Below are positions 10,684-19,827 of a DNA stretch of 41,264 nucleotides, one piece after another. The position numbers and the translations under genes were made by a program. The notes under the pieces are model-generated. The model was not told where the DNA came from, searched no databases, and saw only the letters and a program-made list of their open reading frames with translations. Source of the DNA: Deltaproteobacteria bacterium (GTDB taxonomy: Bacteria; Myxococcota_A; UBA9160; SZUA-336); contig VGRW01000026.1 of the NCBI GenBank assembly GCA_016875225.1, positions 1 to 41,264 of the forward strand. The letters run 5' to 3'. Within the stretch, counting starts at the first letter, position 1, and every line of letters begins with the position of its first letter.

Positions 10684-11870
10684 GGAAACCGCGCGCGCAG
10701 CCAGGAAGCCGTGAGCTCCATCGCCTCTGGCCGGCGCCCTTCCAAGTAGTGCGGCGCGCCCGCGAGCTCGTGGTACTCGACGTCGGGCGAGCCGCACGCG
10801 GCGCGGATCGCGCGCGCCTGTGAGAGGCGGATCTCCGTGTCGGCAGTCGGGTGGAGGATCAGCGCGGGCACCTTCACGCGCGGCATCGTGTCCTCGAGCT
10901 TCGCGTGCGACGAGAGGCCCGACCAGGTCGAGAGCCAGCCGCGCGCAGTCATCACGCGGCCGAGCCCGAAGCGACCGTAGTTGCCGTCGAACGGGTCGGG
11001 GAACGCGAAGAGCGAGCCCATCGGCCGGTCGTCGGGGTCGATCGTGAGATCGAGGTACGCCGGATCGGCGAGCGTGCGGTAGATGACCAGGTGCTTCGCG
11101 TGCACCGCGCGCTGTCGCCAGTAGCGCCACGCCTTCGGGTCTTCGCGCTTTTCGATCGGCTTGCAGACCCGCGCCGCCTGCTCGGCGTCCGCGATCGCGC
11201 TCCTCGCGATCGCGTCGATCCGCGCGACGCGCGCGATCTGCGCCGCGCGGTAGCGCGAGAGCCAGCCGCGATCGTATCGGCAGGGCTCGGGCCAGGGACG
11301 CCAGCCGTTGTCCGGGTCGTACATGTCGAGCTCGGCGATCACCGATTCCGGATCGTTCTCGTCGGCGACCGACGGATCGATCACCTGGTTCATGAACACG
11401 CCCTCGCCCGGATGAGCGGCGATCGCGATCCAGCCGTCGCCGACCTGCTTCTCCACGTGCGCGAGCGCCATCAGCGAGCCGCCGCCGCTGTTGCCGAGCA
11501 GCACCACCGCCTGCGCGCCGCGCCGGCGCATCTCGGCGACGGCCGCCTCGACGTCGATCGTGCAGCTCTCGTGCAGGCAGTCCATGTCGTTGTTGATGTA
11601 GCGGGTCGCGAAGCCGAGCACGGCGTAGCCCGCGGCCGCGAGCAGCGGGCAGGCGTAGTGCACCGAGAAATCGCCGCGCGGGTGCGAGAGCACGACCGCG
11701 GTCTTCCACGGCTGCCCCAGCGGCGGCGTCCAGACGATGCCGCGCACCAGCGCGCCGTCGGGCGTCACGATCCGCACGTCCTCGCGGCGGATCGCGACCT
11801 TCGGGTCGTCTTCGGGCAGCGGCCAGAACGAGAGGCCCAGCGGCCGTCGGGCTCCCATCGCGTGCGGCAT
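10680..11870 (-). CDS. Alpha/beta hydrolase
   Basis: Cytosolic alpha/beta-hydrolase of 396 residues. The nucleophile elbow is GNSGGG in [18 protein letters not shown], an acidic residue lies in [15 protein letters not shown], and the catalytic His is in GAPHYLEG near the C-terminus. A long helical insert ([21 protein letters not shown] and neighbours) forms a large lid. The ATG at 11870 has a good purine-rich AGGGAGA about eight bases upstream, better than the internal ATG at 11858. It heads an operon whose stops and starts overlap the two transporter genes. It probably hydrolyses an ester or amide imported or exported by them; this is inference from context. Confidence 0.87.
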   Translation of the reverse strand: MPHAMGARRPLGLSFWPLPEDDPKVAIRREDVRIVTPDGALVRGIVWTPPLGQPWKTAVVLSHPRGDFSVHYACPLLAAAGYAVLGFATRYINNDMDCLHESCTIDVEAAVAEMRRRGAQAVVLLGNSGGGSLMALAHVEKQVGDGWIAIAAHPGEGVFMNQVIDPSVADENDPESVIAELDMYDPDNGWRPWPEPCRYDRGWLSRYRAAQIARVARIDAIARSAIADAEQAARVCKPIEKREDPKAWRYWRQRAVHAKHLVIYRTLADPAYLDLTIDPDDRPMGSLFAFPDPFDGNYGRFGLGRVMTARGWLSTWSGLSSHAKLEDTMPRVKVPALILHPTADTEIRLSQARAIRAACGSPDVEYHELAGAPHYLEGRRPEAMELTASWLRARFP

Positions 11871-11933
11871 CTCGGCGTCTCCCTGGCTCGAGGCGGGAGA
11901 ATAACCGTTCGGCTCTGCGTTAGGCTGATCGGA

Positions 11934-12722
11934 ATGTCGGAGCTCGTCACGCGCGCGTACCAGACGCTCGAGCGCTGGCTCGCGCTCGGCCACGAGTCGA
12001 TCGAGGCCAGCGGGGCACGCTTCGTGCGCCAGCCTCGGACGCCGCAGATCTACGACGCGAACTTCGCAGCTGGCGTTCGCGCGGAGTCCCCGGACGAGAT
12101 CGACGCGCTGCTCGAGACCGCGGACCGCGTCTTCGCGGGCCTCGGCCACCGGCACTTCCTCTGGGATCCCGAGACCCCCCTGCCCTTCGAGGCTCGGCTG
12201 CATCTCGACGGCTACGAGGCCGAGGATCAGGTCGTGCTCGTGCTCGAGGGACCGCTGCGCGCGCGCCCGCCGGCCATCGAGCTCCGCGCCGTGGAATCCG
12301 ACGCCGACTGGGACTCCCTAACCGAGCTGTGTTGGCTCGACCACCAGGAGGAGGCGGTCAAGGGCTTCCACGAGCCGTGGCCGCGCTCGATCACGGAGCA
12401 GCTCGTCGCCACCAAGCGCATGAAGGCGCCCGCCGTGCGCTACTTCCTGGCGCGCGCCGACGGAGCCGACGGCGCGTTCTTCTCCTCCTTCCCCGGCGAG
12501 AACGGCGTGGGAAAGGTCGAGGACCTGTTCACGCGCGCGAACCTGCGCGGCCGCGGGATCGCGACCGCGCTGATCCACGCCTGTGTCGAGGATGCGCGCT
12601 CACGCGGCGCGGGCCCGGTCCTGATCGGCGCGCGCCTCGACGACACGCCGAAGCAGATGTACGCGGCGCTCGGCTTCCGGCCGCTCTGCTACCAGCGGAA
12701 CTACCTGCGCACCGGCCTCTGA
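11934..12722 (+). CDS. GNAT family N-acetyltransferase
   Basis: Protein of 262 residues with a C-terminal GNAT fold. The acetyl-CoA pyrophosphate-binding signature is [27 protein letters not shown] (R-G-x-G-I-A type), followed by a beta-strand and [15 protein letters not shown], the usual last motif. The N-terminal 110 residues are less typical and may be a degenerate first GNAT module. The substrate is unknown. No Shine-Dalgarno precedes the ATG, and TAGGCT (11921-11926) ends seven bases upstream, suggesting a leaderless transcript. It is divergent from the hydrolase operon with 63 bp between starts. Confidence 0.85.
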   Translation: MSELVTRAYQTLERWLALGHESIEASGARFVRQPRTPQIYDANFAAGVRAESPDEIDALLETADRVFAGLGHRHFLWDPETPLPFEARLHLDGYEAEDQVVLVLEGPLRARPPAIELRAVESDADWDSLTELCWLDHQEEAVKGFHEPWPRSITEQLVATKRMKAPAVRYFLARADGADGAFFSSFPGENGVGKVEDLFTRANLRGRGIATALIHACVEDARSRGAGPVLIGARLDDTPKQMYAALGFRPLCYQRNYLRTGL

Positions 12723-12730
12723 GGCGCGCC

Positions 12731-13171
12731 CTACGACCGGGCCGGCTCGTCCGACAGAAGCACGACCGGGATCTCGCGGCTCGTCTTGCGCTCGTAGCCG
12801 GCGTAGAAGGCGTTCTCCTGCTTGATCCGCGGCCAGAGCCGCTCGCGCTCGGCGGGCGACGCGAGGCGCGCGCGAACGCTTCGGATCCGTGAGCCGACCT
12901 GCACCTGTGCGAGCGGCGTGGCCTTCAGGTTCTCCCACCAGAGAGGGTCGCGGGGATCGCCGCCCTTCGAGCCGATGACCACGAGCCGATCGCCGTCCTC
13001 GAAGTACACCAGCGGCACCGTGCGCGGCTGCCCGGATCTCCGCCCGGTCGTGGTGAGCAGGAGCACGCGCAGGCTCCCCATCGTCCCGCCGATCCAGCCG
13101 CCCGTCGCCCGGTAGAGCGCGAGATGCGCGCCGATGAATGCACGCCCCAGGAGTCGCTGGATCGGGGTCAT
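12731..13171 (-). CDS. Nitroreductase/DDN family (deazaflavin-dependent type) oxidoreductase
   Basis: Split beta-barrel protein of 146 residues resembling the F420H2-dependent nitroreductase (DDN) family. Family features are LLLTTTGRRSGQPRTVPLVYFEDGDRLVVIGSKGG, then DPLWWENLKATPLAQVQVG, and an Arg-rich middle before a closing helix (RERLWPRIKQENAFYAGYERKT). Characterised members reduce nitro compounds or quinones with coenzyme F420; F420 use here is inferred from family, not shown. The gene converges on the GNAT gene with eight bases between stops and is divergent from the thiolase. Confidence 0.88.
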   Translation of the reverse strand: MTPIQRLLGRAFIGAHLALYRATGGWIGGTMGSLRVLLLTTTGRRSGQPRTVPLVYFEDGDRLVVIGSKGGDPRDPLWWENLKATPLAQVQVGSRIRSVRARLASPAERERLWPRIKQENAFYAGYERKTSREIPVVLLSDEPARS

Positions 13172-13216
13172 CGAGGCCCTCCTTGCGCTCGCGTCGCGCC
13201 TGCCTGCCCAGTCTAG

Positions 13217-13222
13217 TATGAT
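13217..13222 (+). promoter_or_regulatory. Candidate -10 element (TATGAT) of the thiolase gene
   Basis: TATGAT is five of six to the sigma-70 consensus and stands out in this GC-rich 89-bp intergenic region, 38 bp before the thiolase ATG. No convincing -35 lies 16-18 bp upstream. A GGAGG ribosome binding site sits nine bases before the ATG. Confidence 0.35.
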
Positions 13223-13260
13223 GGCTCGCGTTCGATTCCCTGATAGCCGGAGGACTGCCC

Positions 13261-14451
13261 ATGTCTCGTGAAGCCGTGATCGTCGACAGCGTCCGCACCG
13301 CCCTCGCCAAGGCGCACCGCGGCTCGTTCAACCTGACGCGTCCGGACGATCAGCTCGCGCACTGCCTGTCGCAGCTCTTCGTGCGCAACAAGAACGTGGA
13401 CAAGGCGGAGGTCGGCGACGTCGTCGCCGGCTGCGGCATCCCCGAGGGGGCGCAGGGCATGAACGTCGCGAGGATCGCGACGATCGTGGCGGGGCTGCCG
13501 ACCTCGGTCGCGGCGACCACCGTGAACCGCTTCTGCTCGTCCGGCTCGCAGGCGATCATGATGGCCGCGCACCAGATCATCCACGAGGGCGTGGACGTCG
13601 CGATCGGCGCAGGCGTCGAGACGATCACGATGATCCAGGACGGAACCCAGAACACGAAGCGCCTGGTGAATCCGGTCGCGATCAAGAAGGCGCCCGGGCT
13701 GTACATGGCGATGGGCGCCACCGCCGAGGTCGTCGCCGAGCGCTACAAGGTCTCGCGCGAGGACCAGGACAAGTACGCGCTGATGAGCCAGCAGCGCACC
13801 GCCCGCGGCCAGGAGCTCGGCTACTTCGACGACGAGATCGTGCCCATGAAGACGCGCCGGCTGGTGCAGAAGAAGGGCGAGGAGCCGCGCGAGGAGGACT
13901 GCGTCGTCGACAAGGACGAGTGCAACCGCCCCGACACGACCATCGAGGGCCTGCGCAAGCTGCCGCCCGCGTTCAAGCCCGAGGGCGGTACGGTCACGGC
14001 GGGAAACGCCAGCCAGCTCTCCGACGGTGCGTCGGCGACGCTGCTGATGTCCTCCGGGCGCGCAAACGCCCTGGGCATCGAGCCGATCGGGATCTACCGC
14101 GGCTCCGCGGTCGCCGGCTGCGAGCCCGACGAGATGGGCATCGGCCCGATCTACGCGGTGCCGAAGCTTCTGAAGCGCCTCGGCATGAGCCTGGACGACA
14201 TCGACCTGATCGAGCTCAACGAGGCGTTCGCGTCACAGGTGCTTCGCGTGCAGCGCGTGCTCGGGATTCCCGACGAGAAGCTGAACGTGAACGGCGGAGC
14301 GATCTCGATCGGTCACCCGTTCGGAATGACGGGGTCGCGACTCACCGGCACCCTGCTCCGCGAGCTGCGCCGGCGCAAGAAGCGCTACGGGATCGTCACG
14401 ATGTGCATCGGCGGCGGTCAGGGCTTCGCGTCGCTGTTCGAGTCGGTCTGA
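13261..14451 (+). CDS. Thiolase / acetyl-CoA C-acyltransferase
   Basis: Thiolase of 396 residues that either condenses acyl-CoAs or cleaves 3-ketoacyl-CoA (beta-oxidation). Catalytic residues are visible: nucleophile Cys92 in NRFCSSGSQ, His352 in [16 protein letters not shown], and Cys382 in CIGGGQG. The ELNEAFA motif and the [10 protein letters not shown] loop are also present. The length equals family norm. The ATG has GGAGG nine bases upstream. The substrate chain length cannot be told; another fatty acid oxidation gene, a long-chain-type acyl-CoA dehydrogenase, lies at 22640-23797. The 3' end overlaps the convergent phosphodiesterase gene by 34 bp. Confidence 0.95.
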   Translation: MSREAVIVDSVRTALAKAHRGSFNLTRPDDQLAHCLSQLFVRNKNVDKAEVGDVVAGCGIPEGAQGMNVARIATIVAGLPTSVAATTVNRFCSSGSQAIMMAAHQIIHEGVDVAIGAGVETITMIQDGTQNTKRLVNPVAIKKAPGLYMAMGATAEVVAERYKVSREDQDKYALMSQQRTARGQELGYFDDEIVPMKTRRLVQKKGEEPREEDCVVDKDECNRPDTTIEGLRKLPPAFKPEGGTVTAGNASQLSDGASATLLMSSGRANALGIEPIGIYRGSAVAGCEPDEMGIGPIYAVPKLLKRLGMSLDDIDLIELNEAFASQVLRVQRVLGIPDEKLNVNGGAISIGHPFGMTGSRLTGTLLRELRRRKKRYGIVTMCIGGGQGFASLFESV

Positions 14452-15671
14452 AACAGCGCTCGGCCCTCGGACTGCTCCGGGGGCCCGATGCCGAGCAGCG
14501 CGGCCGCGGTCGGCGCGACGTCGATCACGCGGATCGCGCCGAGCTTCGCGCCCGCGGGAACGCCGCGCCCGAGCGCGAAGAAGATCGCCCCCATGTCGGG
14601 GTGCTCGGGGTCGTAGCCGTGCGCGCCGCGTGATCCGCCGCGCAGGCGGCGAAGCGCCGCGAGCGCCTTCTGCCCGAACGTCGGCCGGGCGAAGACCCGC
14701 GGCGGCTCCGCGACGAGCGTGAGATCGCCGCTGCGCCCGGGGAAGTGACTCCGGTACGAGAGCGGCAGGGTCTCTGCGCGGTAGGCGCGGATCCCCTCGA
14801 CCCGCGCGAGCGCGGCGAGCGCGGCATCGCTCTGTGAGGCGTCGCCCAGGTAGACCTGCGCGTCTCCGCCGCCCGACGCGACGCGCGCCGGAATCCCGCT
14901 CGCCGCGAGCGGGGCGTCCGCGTCGGCCAGCGCCTCGAGCGCGGTCATGCCGTGATCGCTCGCGACCATCACGGTGGTGTGATCCCATGCCTTGCGCGAA
15001 TCGAGCCCTGCGAGCAGCCGCAGCAGCTCGGCGTCCTGGGCGAGAAGCTGGGCGGCGATCCCGGGACTGTCGGGTCCCTCCTCGTGGCCCAGGTGATCGC
15101 AGCCGTGCCACCAGGCCATGATCAGCCCCGGACGCTCTTCGGGCGGCAGATCGAGCCACGCGAGGATCTGATCGACCTTGGCCGCCTCGCCGATCGATTC
15201 GTCGAAGGGCGTGATCCGGTAGCTCGCTCCACGCCCGCGCCAGTCGGTCTCGGACCCGACCCAGAAGAACGTCGCCGCGCGCACGCCCTGCCGTTCGGCC
15301 GCGACCCAGAGCGGCTCGGCCTCGATCCAGCTCGCGTCGTTGCTGTAGTCGAAGCGGCGGCCGGCGCGGTCGGTGAAGCGATTGCCGATGATCCCGTGGC
15401 GGTCGACGTAGGTTCCCGTCGCCAGCGAAACGTGATTGGGAAACGTGCTCGACGGGAACACCGGGATCAGCCGCTCGGCGCGCGCTCCCTCGCGCTGCAT
15501 CCGCGCCAGCGCCCGCGTCTGCGCCCGCTCCGGATAGTCGTGCCGCACGCCGTCCCAGGAGAGCAGGATCACGACCGGGCGCTCGGCCGCGAGCACGGAG
15601 GCGAGCGGCGCGACGGCGAGCAGGAGCGCCAGAGCGAGACGCCGGAGCGGATCGAGCCGGAGCGACGTCAC
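14418..15671 (-). CDS. Alkaline phosphatase-superfamily nucleotide pyrophosphatase/phosphodiesterase, exported
   Basis: Predicted secreted enzyme of 417 residues. A signal peptide covers about residues 1-29 (Arg-containing start, Leu/Ala core, cleavage after VLAA). The two-metal core of the NPP family follows: Asp40 in LLSWDGVRHD, nucleophile Thr76 in FPSSTFPNHVSLATG, DHLGHEEGPD, ASDHGMTAL and a final His in GAHGYDP. NPPs cleave phosphodiester or pyrophosphate bonds; the substrate is unknown. The start lies four bases after the LpxL-like acyltransferase stop, indicating an operon and hinting at an envelope role. The Gly-rich loop GGSRGAHGYDPEHPDMGAIF is a family hallmark. Confidence 0.92.
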   Translation of the reverse strand: MTSLRLDPLRRLALALLLAVAPLASVLAAERPVVILLSWDGVRHDYPERAQTRALARMQREGARAERLIPVFPSSTFPNHVSLATGTYVDRHGIIGNRFTDRAGRRFDYSNDASWIEAEPLWVAAERQGVRAATFFWVGSETDWRGRGASYRITPFDESIGEAAKVDQILAWLDLPPEERPGLIMAWWHGCDHLGHEEGPDSPGIAAQLLAQDAELLRLLAGLDSRKAWDHTTVMVASDHGMTALEALADADAPLAASGIPARVASGGGDAQVYLGDASQSDAALAALARVEGIRAYRAETLPLSYRSHFPGRSGDLTLVAEPPRVFARPTFGQKALAALRRLRGGSRGAHGYDPEHPDMGAIFFALGRGVPAGAKLGAIRVIDVAPTAAALLGIGPPEQSEGRALFQTDSNSDAKP

Positions 15672-15675
15672 GGCG

Positions 15676-16590
15676 CTACAGCCCCTCGTACGGATCGGTC
15701 GGCAGGTCGGGGCTGTGCCGGAAGCGGCGGTGGCTCCACATCCACTGCTCGGGGCTCTCGCGGATGAACGCCTCGAGCGCGGCGTTGCCGCTCGCGGTCA
15801 GGAGCTCCGCATCCCGCCGCCGGTCGCCGGTGTCGGGAACGTCGAGCGCGGGCCTGAACACCATGCGGTGTCGATCGGGGCCGATCCGCACGAAGGCCCC
15901 CGGGATGATCGGCGCGCCGGCGCGAAGCGCGATCAGCGCGGGTCCGGGCGAGGTCGAGACCCGCACGCCGAAGAACGGCACGAAGACCCCCTTCGAGCGG
16001 CGCGTGTACTGGTCGTTCAGCACCGTGACCACGCGCCCCTTGTGCAGCGCGCGGAGCATCTGCGGCGCGACGTTCCGGTGCAGGAGCAGCTCGGCGCCCG
16101 TGCTCGTGCGCTGCGCGAGCATGGCTCGGCGCAGCAGCCGGTTCGTGAGCGGTCGTCCGATCACCGTGACCGGGAGCCCGATCGCGGGAGCGAGCCGCAT
16201 CGACATCTCGAAGCTGCCGAGGTGCAGCGTGAGTCCGATCACGCCGTGGCCCTTCGCGCGGGCGGCGTCGACGTGCTCGCGGCCCTCGACCTCGACGCGC
16301 GCGATCAGCTGCTCCGGTCCCCAGCTCGCGCTGCGCGCGACGTCGATCAGGTTCCAGGCGAAGTGCACGTAGCTCTCGCGCCCGATCTGGCTGCGCGCGG
16401 CCTCCGAGAGCTCCGGAAACGCCACGCGCAGGTTCGCGATCACGTAGGCCACGCGCTTTCCGCCGAGATCGAAGAGCCGGCGCGCGGCCGCTGCGCCGAG
16501 CTTCTGCGCCTGAGCCAGCGGCAGGGCGCGAAGCGCGGCCATGCCGCTGCGGAACGCGGCGTATTCGGCAAGCTCCCGCGCTGTGTACAC
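15676..16590 (-). CDS. LpxL/HtrB-like lysophospholipid (lipid A) acyltransferase
   Basis: Membrane-associated acyltransferase of 304 residues in the LpxL/LpxM family. The catalytic HX4E appears as LHLGSFEMS. The segments YVIANLRVAFPELSEAARSQIGRESYVHFAWNLIDVAR, GRPLTNRLLRRAMLAQR, and VLNDQYTRRSKGVFVPFFG are characteristic. The C-terminus (SPEQWMWSHRRFRHSP) is the usual ending. The GTG at 16590 is chosen because GGGAGGT lies six bases upstream and the N-terminus then aligns with family members. It probably adds a secondary acyl chain to lipid A or another envelope lipid. The downstream gene encodes an exported phosphodiesterase. Confidence 0.92.
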   Translation of the reverse strand: MYTARELAEYAAFRSGMAALRALPLAQAQKLGAAAARRLFDLGGKRVAYVIANLRVAFPELSEAARSQIGRESYVHFAWNLIDVARSASWGPEQLIARVEVEGREHVDAARAKGHGVIGLTLHLGSFEMSMRLAPAIGLPVTVIGRPLTNRLLRRAMLAQRTSTGAELLLHRNVAPQMLRALHKGRVVTVLNDQYTRRSKGVFVPFFGVRVSTSPGPALIALRAGAPIIPGAFVRIGPDRHRMVFRPALDVPDTGDRRRDAELLTASGNAALEAFIRESPEQWMWSHRRFRHSPDLPTDPYEGL

Positions 16591-16665
16591 GCGACCTCCC
16601 GGGCGGGCGCGAGAATAACGCAAGGCCGCGCGCGCGCACCGCCGGACTGGCGTAGACTGCGCGAC

Positions 16666-17028
16666 GTGCTCGAAGGCGAGAGCTACGTGAGTCTTGCGAC
16701 CTTCCGCCGCGACGGGCGCGCGGTCGCGACCCCCGTCTGGTTCGCCGAGGGCGATGGAGCCGTCTGGGTCTTCACCGCCGGCGACTCCGGAAAGGTGAAG
16801 CGCCTGCGGAACTCGCCAAGAGCACGACTCGCCGCCTGCGACGCGCGGGGCAAGGTCCACGGCCCCTGGCACGAGGCGCAGGCGCGGATCGTCTCGGCGC
16901 CCGACGCGATCGCGCGCGCCAACGAGCTCCTGCTCGCGAAGTACGGCTGGCAGGTGCGCCTGCTCGACCTGTTCTCGCGCCTCTCCGGCCGCTACTCCCG
17001 ACGCGCCTACCTGGAGATCCGCGTCTAG
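16666..17028 (+). CDS. PPOX class (probable F420-dependent) oxidoreductase
   Basis: Split-barrel flavin/deazaflavin-binding protein of 120 residues. The sequence YVSLATFRRDGRAVATPVWFAEGDGAVWVFT, then SGKVKRLRNSPRARLAACDARGKVHGP and a C-terminal YGWQVRLLDLFSRL matches the PPOX-class F420-dependent subgroup rather than FMN-binding PdxH. Cofactor use is inferred from family. The GTG at 16666 gives the expected length. TAGACT (16653-16658) ends seven bases before it with no Shine-Dalgarno, suggesting leaderless expression. It is divergent from the acyltransferase gene with 75 bp between starts. Confidence 0.85.
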   Translation: MLEGESYVSLATFRRDGRAVATPVWFAEGDGAVWVFTAGDSGKVKRLRNSPRARLAACDARGKVHGPWHEAQARIVSAPDAIARANELLLAKYGWQVRLLDLFSRLSGRYSRRAYLEIRV

Positions 17029-17035
17029 AGTCGGC

Positions 17036-19123
17036 TTAGCGCGTCGGGCCGAGCGACACTTCCGCGCGTAGAGGGACGCGCGCGCGGAAGTACCGTCCCC
17101 GGCTGGCGCGAACGAGCGGGGGCAGCAGCGCGAGAACGCACGCCGCAGAGATCAGCGGGGTGGCCGCGGCGACGACGCCGGCTCCGACGGGCTCGGACCA
17201 GAAGGCCGCGAGGGCCGCGACGAGCGACGCGGCCGCGAGCGACGCGCTCGCGAGCGCCGTCCCCGCCTCGCGCTGCGCGAGCGGGAGCGCGACCTCGAGC
17301 TGGGTTCCGGCTTCGAGCAGGCCGCGCGTCCGGTCCAGAAGGACCAGGCCCAGGCCGGAAGCGAGCGAGGCGCAGAGCGGCGCGAGCGCGGCCGCGTCGC
17401 TCTGCGGACCCGCGCCGACGCTGCTTGCCAGTACGAGCGCGATCGCGCCCGCGGTAGCCGCCGGCGCGGCGCAGAGCGCAAGCGCGCGCGCGCTGCGGAA
17501 CACCGCCGCGCCGAGCAGGGCCACGAGCGCGACGGCGAGCGCCGTGCTCGCGAGGGCGGCGGGCGTCCTGGGCGCGACGGCCGCGGCGCTCGGGTCCACG
17601 AGAAGCTCGACGCGGACCCGCCGGCGCTCGGGATCGATCTCGCGCGCGAGGCTCTCGCGCGCGGTCCGCTCCCACGGGCGAAGCGCGCGCACGACCTCCG
17701 CCCGCGTGAGCGGGACGGTCGCGAAGAGCGAGTCCCCGTCGTGGAGCGCGCGGTTGGCCGGTGCGATCGCGGTGTCGACGATCGAGCTCGACCAGAGCAC
17801 GCCCGGGCGCGCCTCCGCCTCGCGCTGGAACGCGCGCACGCGCTCTAGGAAGGCCGGCTCGAGCGCCCCGCCCTCGGTCCCTGAATCGAATACCACGGCT
17901 CGAAGCTCCGAGACGCCGGTCGCGGGCGCGAGCGCAGCGAGCGCGACGGTGACGAGAGCGAGCGCCGCAAGCGCAACGCACGCGACCCGGCGCGGGCGGG
18001 CGAGAACGCGCTCCACGCGCCGCGAAAGCGCGGCCGCGAGCTCGCCGGGAGGACGTGCCAGGAGCATCGGCCAGGCGATCAGTCCCGGGAGCGTGACGCC
18101 GACCGGGTAGGCGACGAGCGCCGCCGCGAGCGCCGCGCCCGCGGCAAGCCCCTGCGAGAGCGACGCCCCGGGAGCGAGCGCGAGGAGCGCTGCGAATCCG
18201 GCCGAGGACGCGAGAGCGGAGAGCGCGAGCGCGGGCCCGAGCGCAGCGAGCGCTGCGGCGACCGAAGCGCGCGCCGACGCCTCGCGACGCTGCTCGAGGC
18301 GGGCGCGCGAGATCAGCGCGAGGCTCGAGGCGAGCGCGGCCGCGGCGAGCGTGCCGGGGAGCCAGCCACCCGACGCGCGCGCTGGCTCGCCGAGCAGGCC
18401 CACGAGCGCGTGCGCGAACACGCCGAGCACGAGCGCGCCCGTGCCTGCCAGCGCCGCCGCTCGAGGTCCACCCGGCGCGAGCGCGAACGCGAGGGCCGCG
18501 AGCGCGAGTGCAGCGAAGAGCCACGGCGCGCGCGATCTCTCGATCGGATCGACACCGACGAGCGTCACGCCGAGCAGCGGCGGGCGCTCGAACGAGGCGC
18601 GAAGCGACTCGGCGAGCGCGCGCGAGTCCCGCGCTCCACGCTCGCGCGCGAGCTCTGCGTACACCCAGGTGGTGCGCCCGTCGGGAGCGACGAAGCGGCG
18701 CTCGAGCGCGGCCTCGCCGCGCAGCCGAGCGCGAAGCTCGCGCAGCGCGGCCTCGCTCTCGGGCAGCGGCCGCGCGAGCGCGTCGAGCCGGAGCGCGCCG
18801 TACTGCGCGCGCACCCGCCGGGCACGGACGAGCGACTCGACCGGCCCGGTGACCTCGGCTCGGCCCTCGAGCGCTTCGGTCACGCGCGAGACCAGCCGCA
18901 GGCAGGCTTTGGTGAGGACGCCCTCGCGGCAGTGCAGCGCGAAGACCGCGACGCCGCGCTCGGCGAAGCCGGTCGCCGTGCGGAGCGGCTCGAGGCCGTG
19001 ATCGGACCGCTTGGAGACCCCGACGAATCCCGGCGAGACCAGAAGCGAGAGCCCGACCAGAGCGATCACGACGAAGCGTGGTGCGTCGACCATGCGCCGC
19101 GCGAGCCGCTCGATCCGCAACAC
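17036..19123 (-). CDS. RND/MMPL-like membrane exporter, divergent
   Basis: Membrane protein of 695 residues with RND-superfamily architecture. One N-terminal helix (about 18-36) is followed by a roughly 170-residue soluble domain, a cluster of about five helices with a basic loop ([16 protein letters not shown]), a second helix near ALVTVALAALAP, a second soluble domain (about 405-505), and a final helix cluster. Sequence is very Ala/Leu-rich and the classic charged residues in TM4 are not obvious, so it is a distant member. Such proteins export lipids or hydrophobic compounds. The GTG at 19123 has AGGAGG only three bases upstream; the following TTG (19120) is an equally good start. Confidence 0.75.
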   Translation of the reverse strand: MLRIERLARRMVDAPRFVVIALVGLSLLVSPGFVGVSKRSDHGLEPLRTATGFAERGVAVFALHCREGVLTKACLRLVSRVTEALEGRAEVTGPVESLVRARRVRAQYGALRLDALARPLPESEAALRELRARLRGEAALERRFVAPDGRTTWVYAELARERGARDSRALAESLRASFERPPLLGVTLVGVDPIERSRAPWLFAALALAALAFALAPGGPRAAALAGTGALVLGVFAHALVGLLGEPARASGGWLPGTLAAAALASSLALISRARLEQRREASARASVAAALAALGPALALSALASSAGFAALLALAPGASLSQGLAAGAALAAALVAYPVGVTLPGLIAWPMLLARPPGELAAALSRRVERVLARPRRVACVALAALALVTVALAALAPATGVSELRAVVFDSGTEGGALEPAFLERVRAFQREAEARPGVLWSSSIVDTAIAPANRALHDGDSLFATVPLTRAEVVRALRPWERTARESLAREIDPERRRVRVELLVDPSAAAVAPRTPAALASTALAVALVALLGAAVFRSARALALCAAPAATAGAIALVLASSVGAGPQSDAAALAPLCASLASGLGLVLLDRTRGLLEAGTQLEVALPLAQREAGTALASASLAAASLVAALAAFWSEPVGAGVVAAATPLISAACVLALLPPLVRASRGRYFRARVPLRAEVSLGPTR

Positions 19124-19275
19124 GGTCCTCCTGGTGGCCGGGGGCTACAGGCTCGCGCCGGCCGTTCCGAAACCGTTCGTGTCGAGAGACTCTTCGGCCC
19201 GCGCAGGCCGCGCGCTTTACGCCGCGCGGCGCTCGTCTACCCTTCGCGCGCCGATCTCGGGAGCTGGCAGAAACG

Positions 19276-19827
19276 ATGCGAACCGCGCTCTGGATCTTCG
19301 GATACGGCTCACTGGTGTGGCGGCCGGCCTTCGCTTTCGCAGAGCGCCGGACCGCCTGGATCGGCGGCTTCGCGCGGCGCTTCTGGCAGGGATCGACGGA
19401 CCACCGCGGCGTTCCGGGCGCGCCGGGCCGGGTGGTGACGCTGCTGCCCGAGGCCGGGTCGCGCTGCTTCGGCGTCGCCTATCGCGTGCCGGAGTCGGAC
19501 TCCGCGTGCGTGCTGGCCGACCTCGATCACCGCGAGCGCGAGGGCTACGAGCGCCATCCGGTCGAGCTGCGCTTCGCCGACGGCGGTGCAACGACCGGGC
19601 TGGTCTACATCGCCACGCCCTCGAACCCGAACTACCTCGGGCCCGCGCCGCTCGATGCGATCGCCGCGCAGATCGCGCGCGCGCGCGGGCCGAGCGGCCC
19701 GAACACCGAGTACGTGCGCGAGCTCGCGCGCTCGCTCCGCGAGATGCCCGCCGACGACGAGCACGTCTTCGCGCTCGACGGACTTCTTCGCGAGCACGGC
19801 GCCGGTCCCGAAGCGATGCGCCCCTAG
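19276..19827 (+). CDS. Gamma-glutamylcyclotransferase, ChaC type
   Basis: ChaC-family enzyme of 183 residues that cleaves glutathione to 5-oxoproline and Cys-Gly in the cytosol. The substrate loop WIFGYGSLVWRPAF (GYGSL at 9-13) opens the protein. The probable catalytic acid is Glu87 in LDHREREGYERHPVEL, and VYIATPSNPNYLGPAP follows. Length agrees with bacterial ChaC proteins. The stop overlaps the convergent arfB stop by four bases. The 152-bp intergenic region upstream shows a purine stretch (GGGAG) but no strong promoter. Confidence 0.93.
   Translation: MRTALWIFGYGSLVWRPAFAFAERRTAWIGGFARRFWQGSTDHRGVPGAPGRVVTLLPEAGSRCFGVAYRVPESDSACVLADLDHREREGYERHPVELRFADGGATTGLVYIATPSNPNYLGPAPLDAIAAQIARARGPSGPNTEYVRELARSLREMPADDEHVFALDGLLREHGAGPEAMRP

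Noticed and set aside
13172-13260. A full sigma-70 promoter for the thiolase gene
   Set aside because: TATGAT is good, but the only TTGCGC upstream is about 28 bases away, too far for a -35, so only the -10 is listed.
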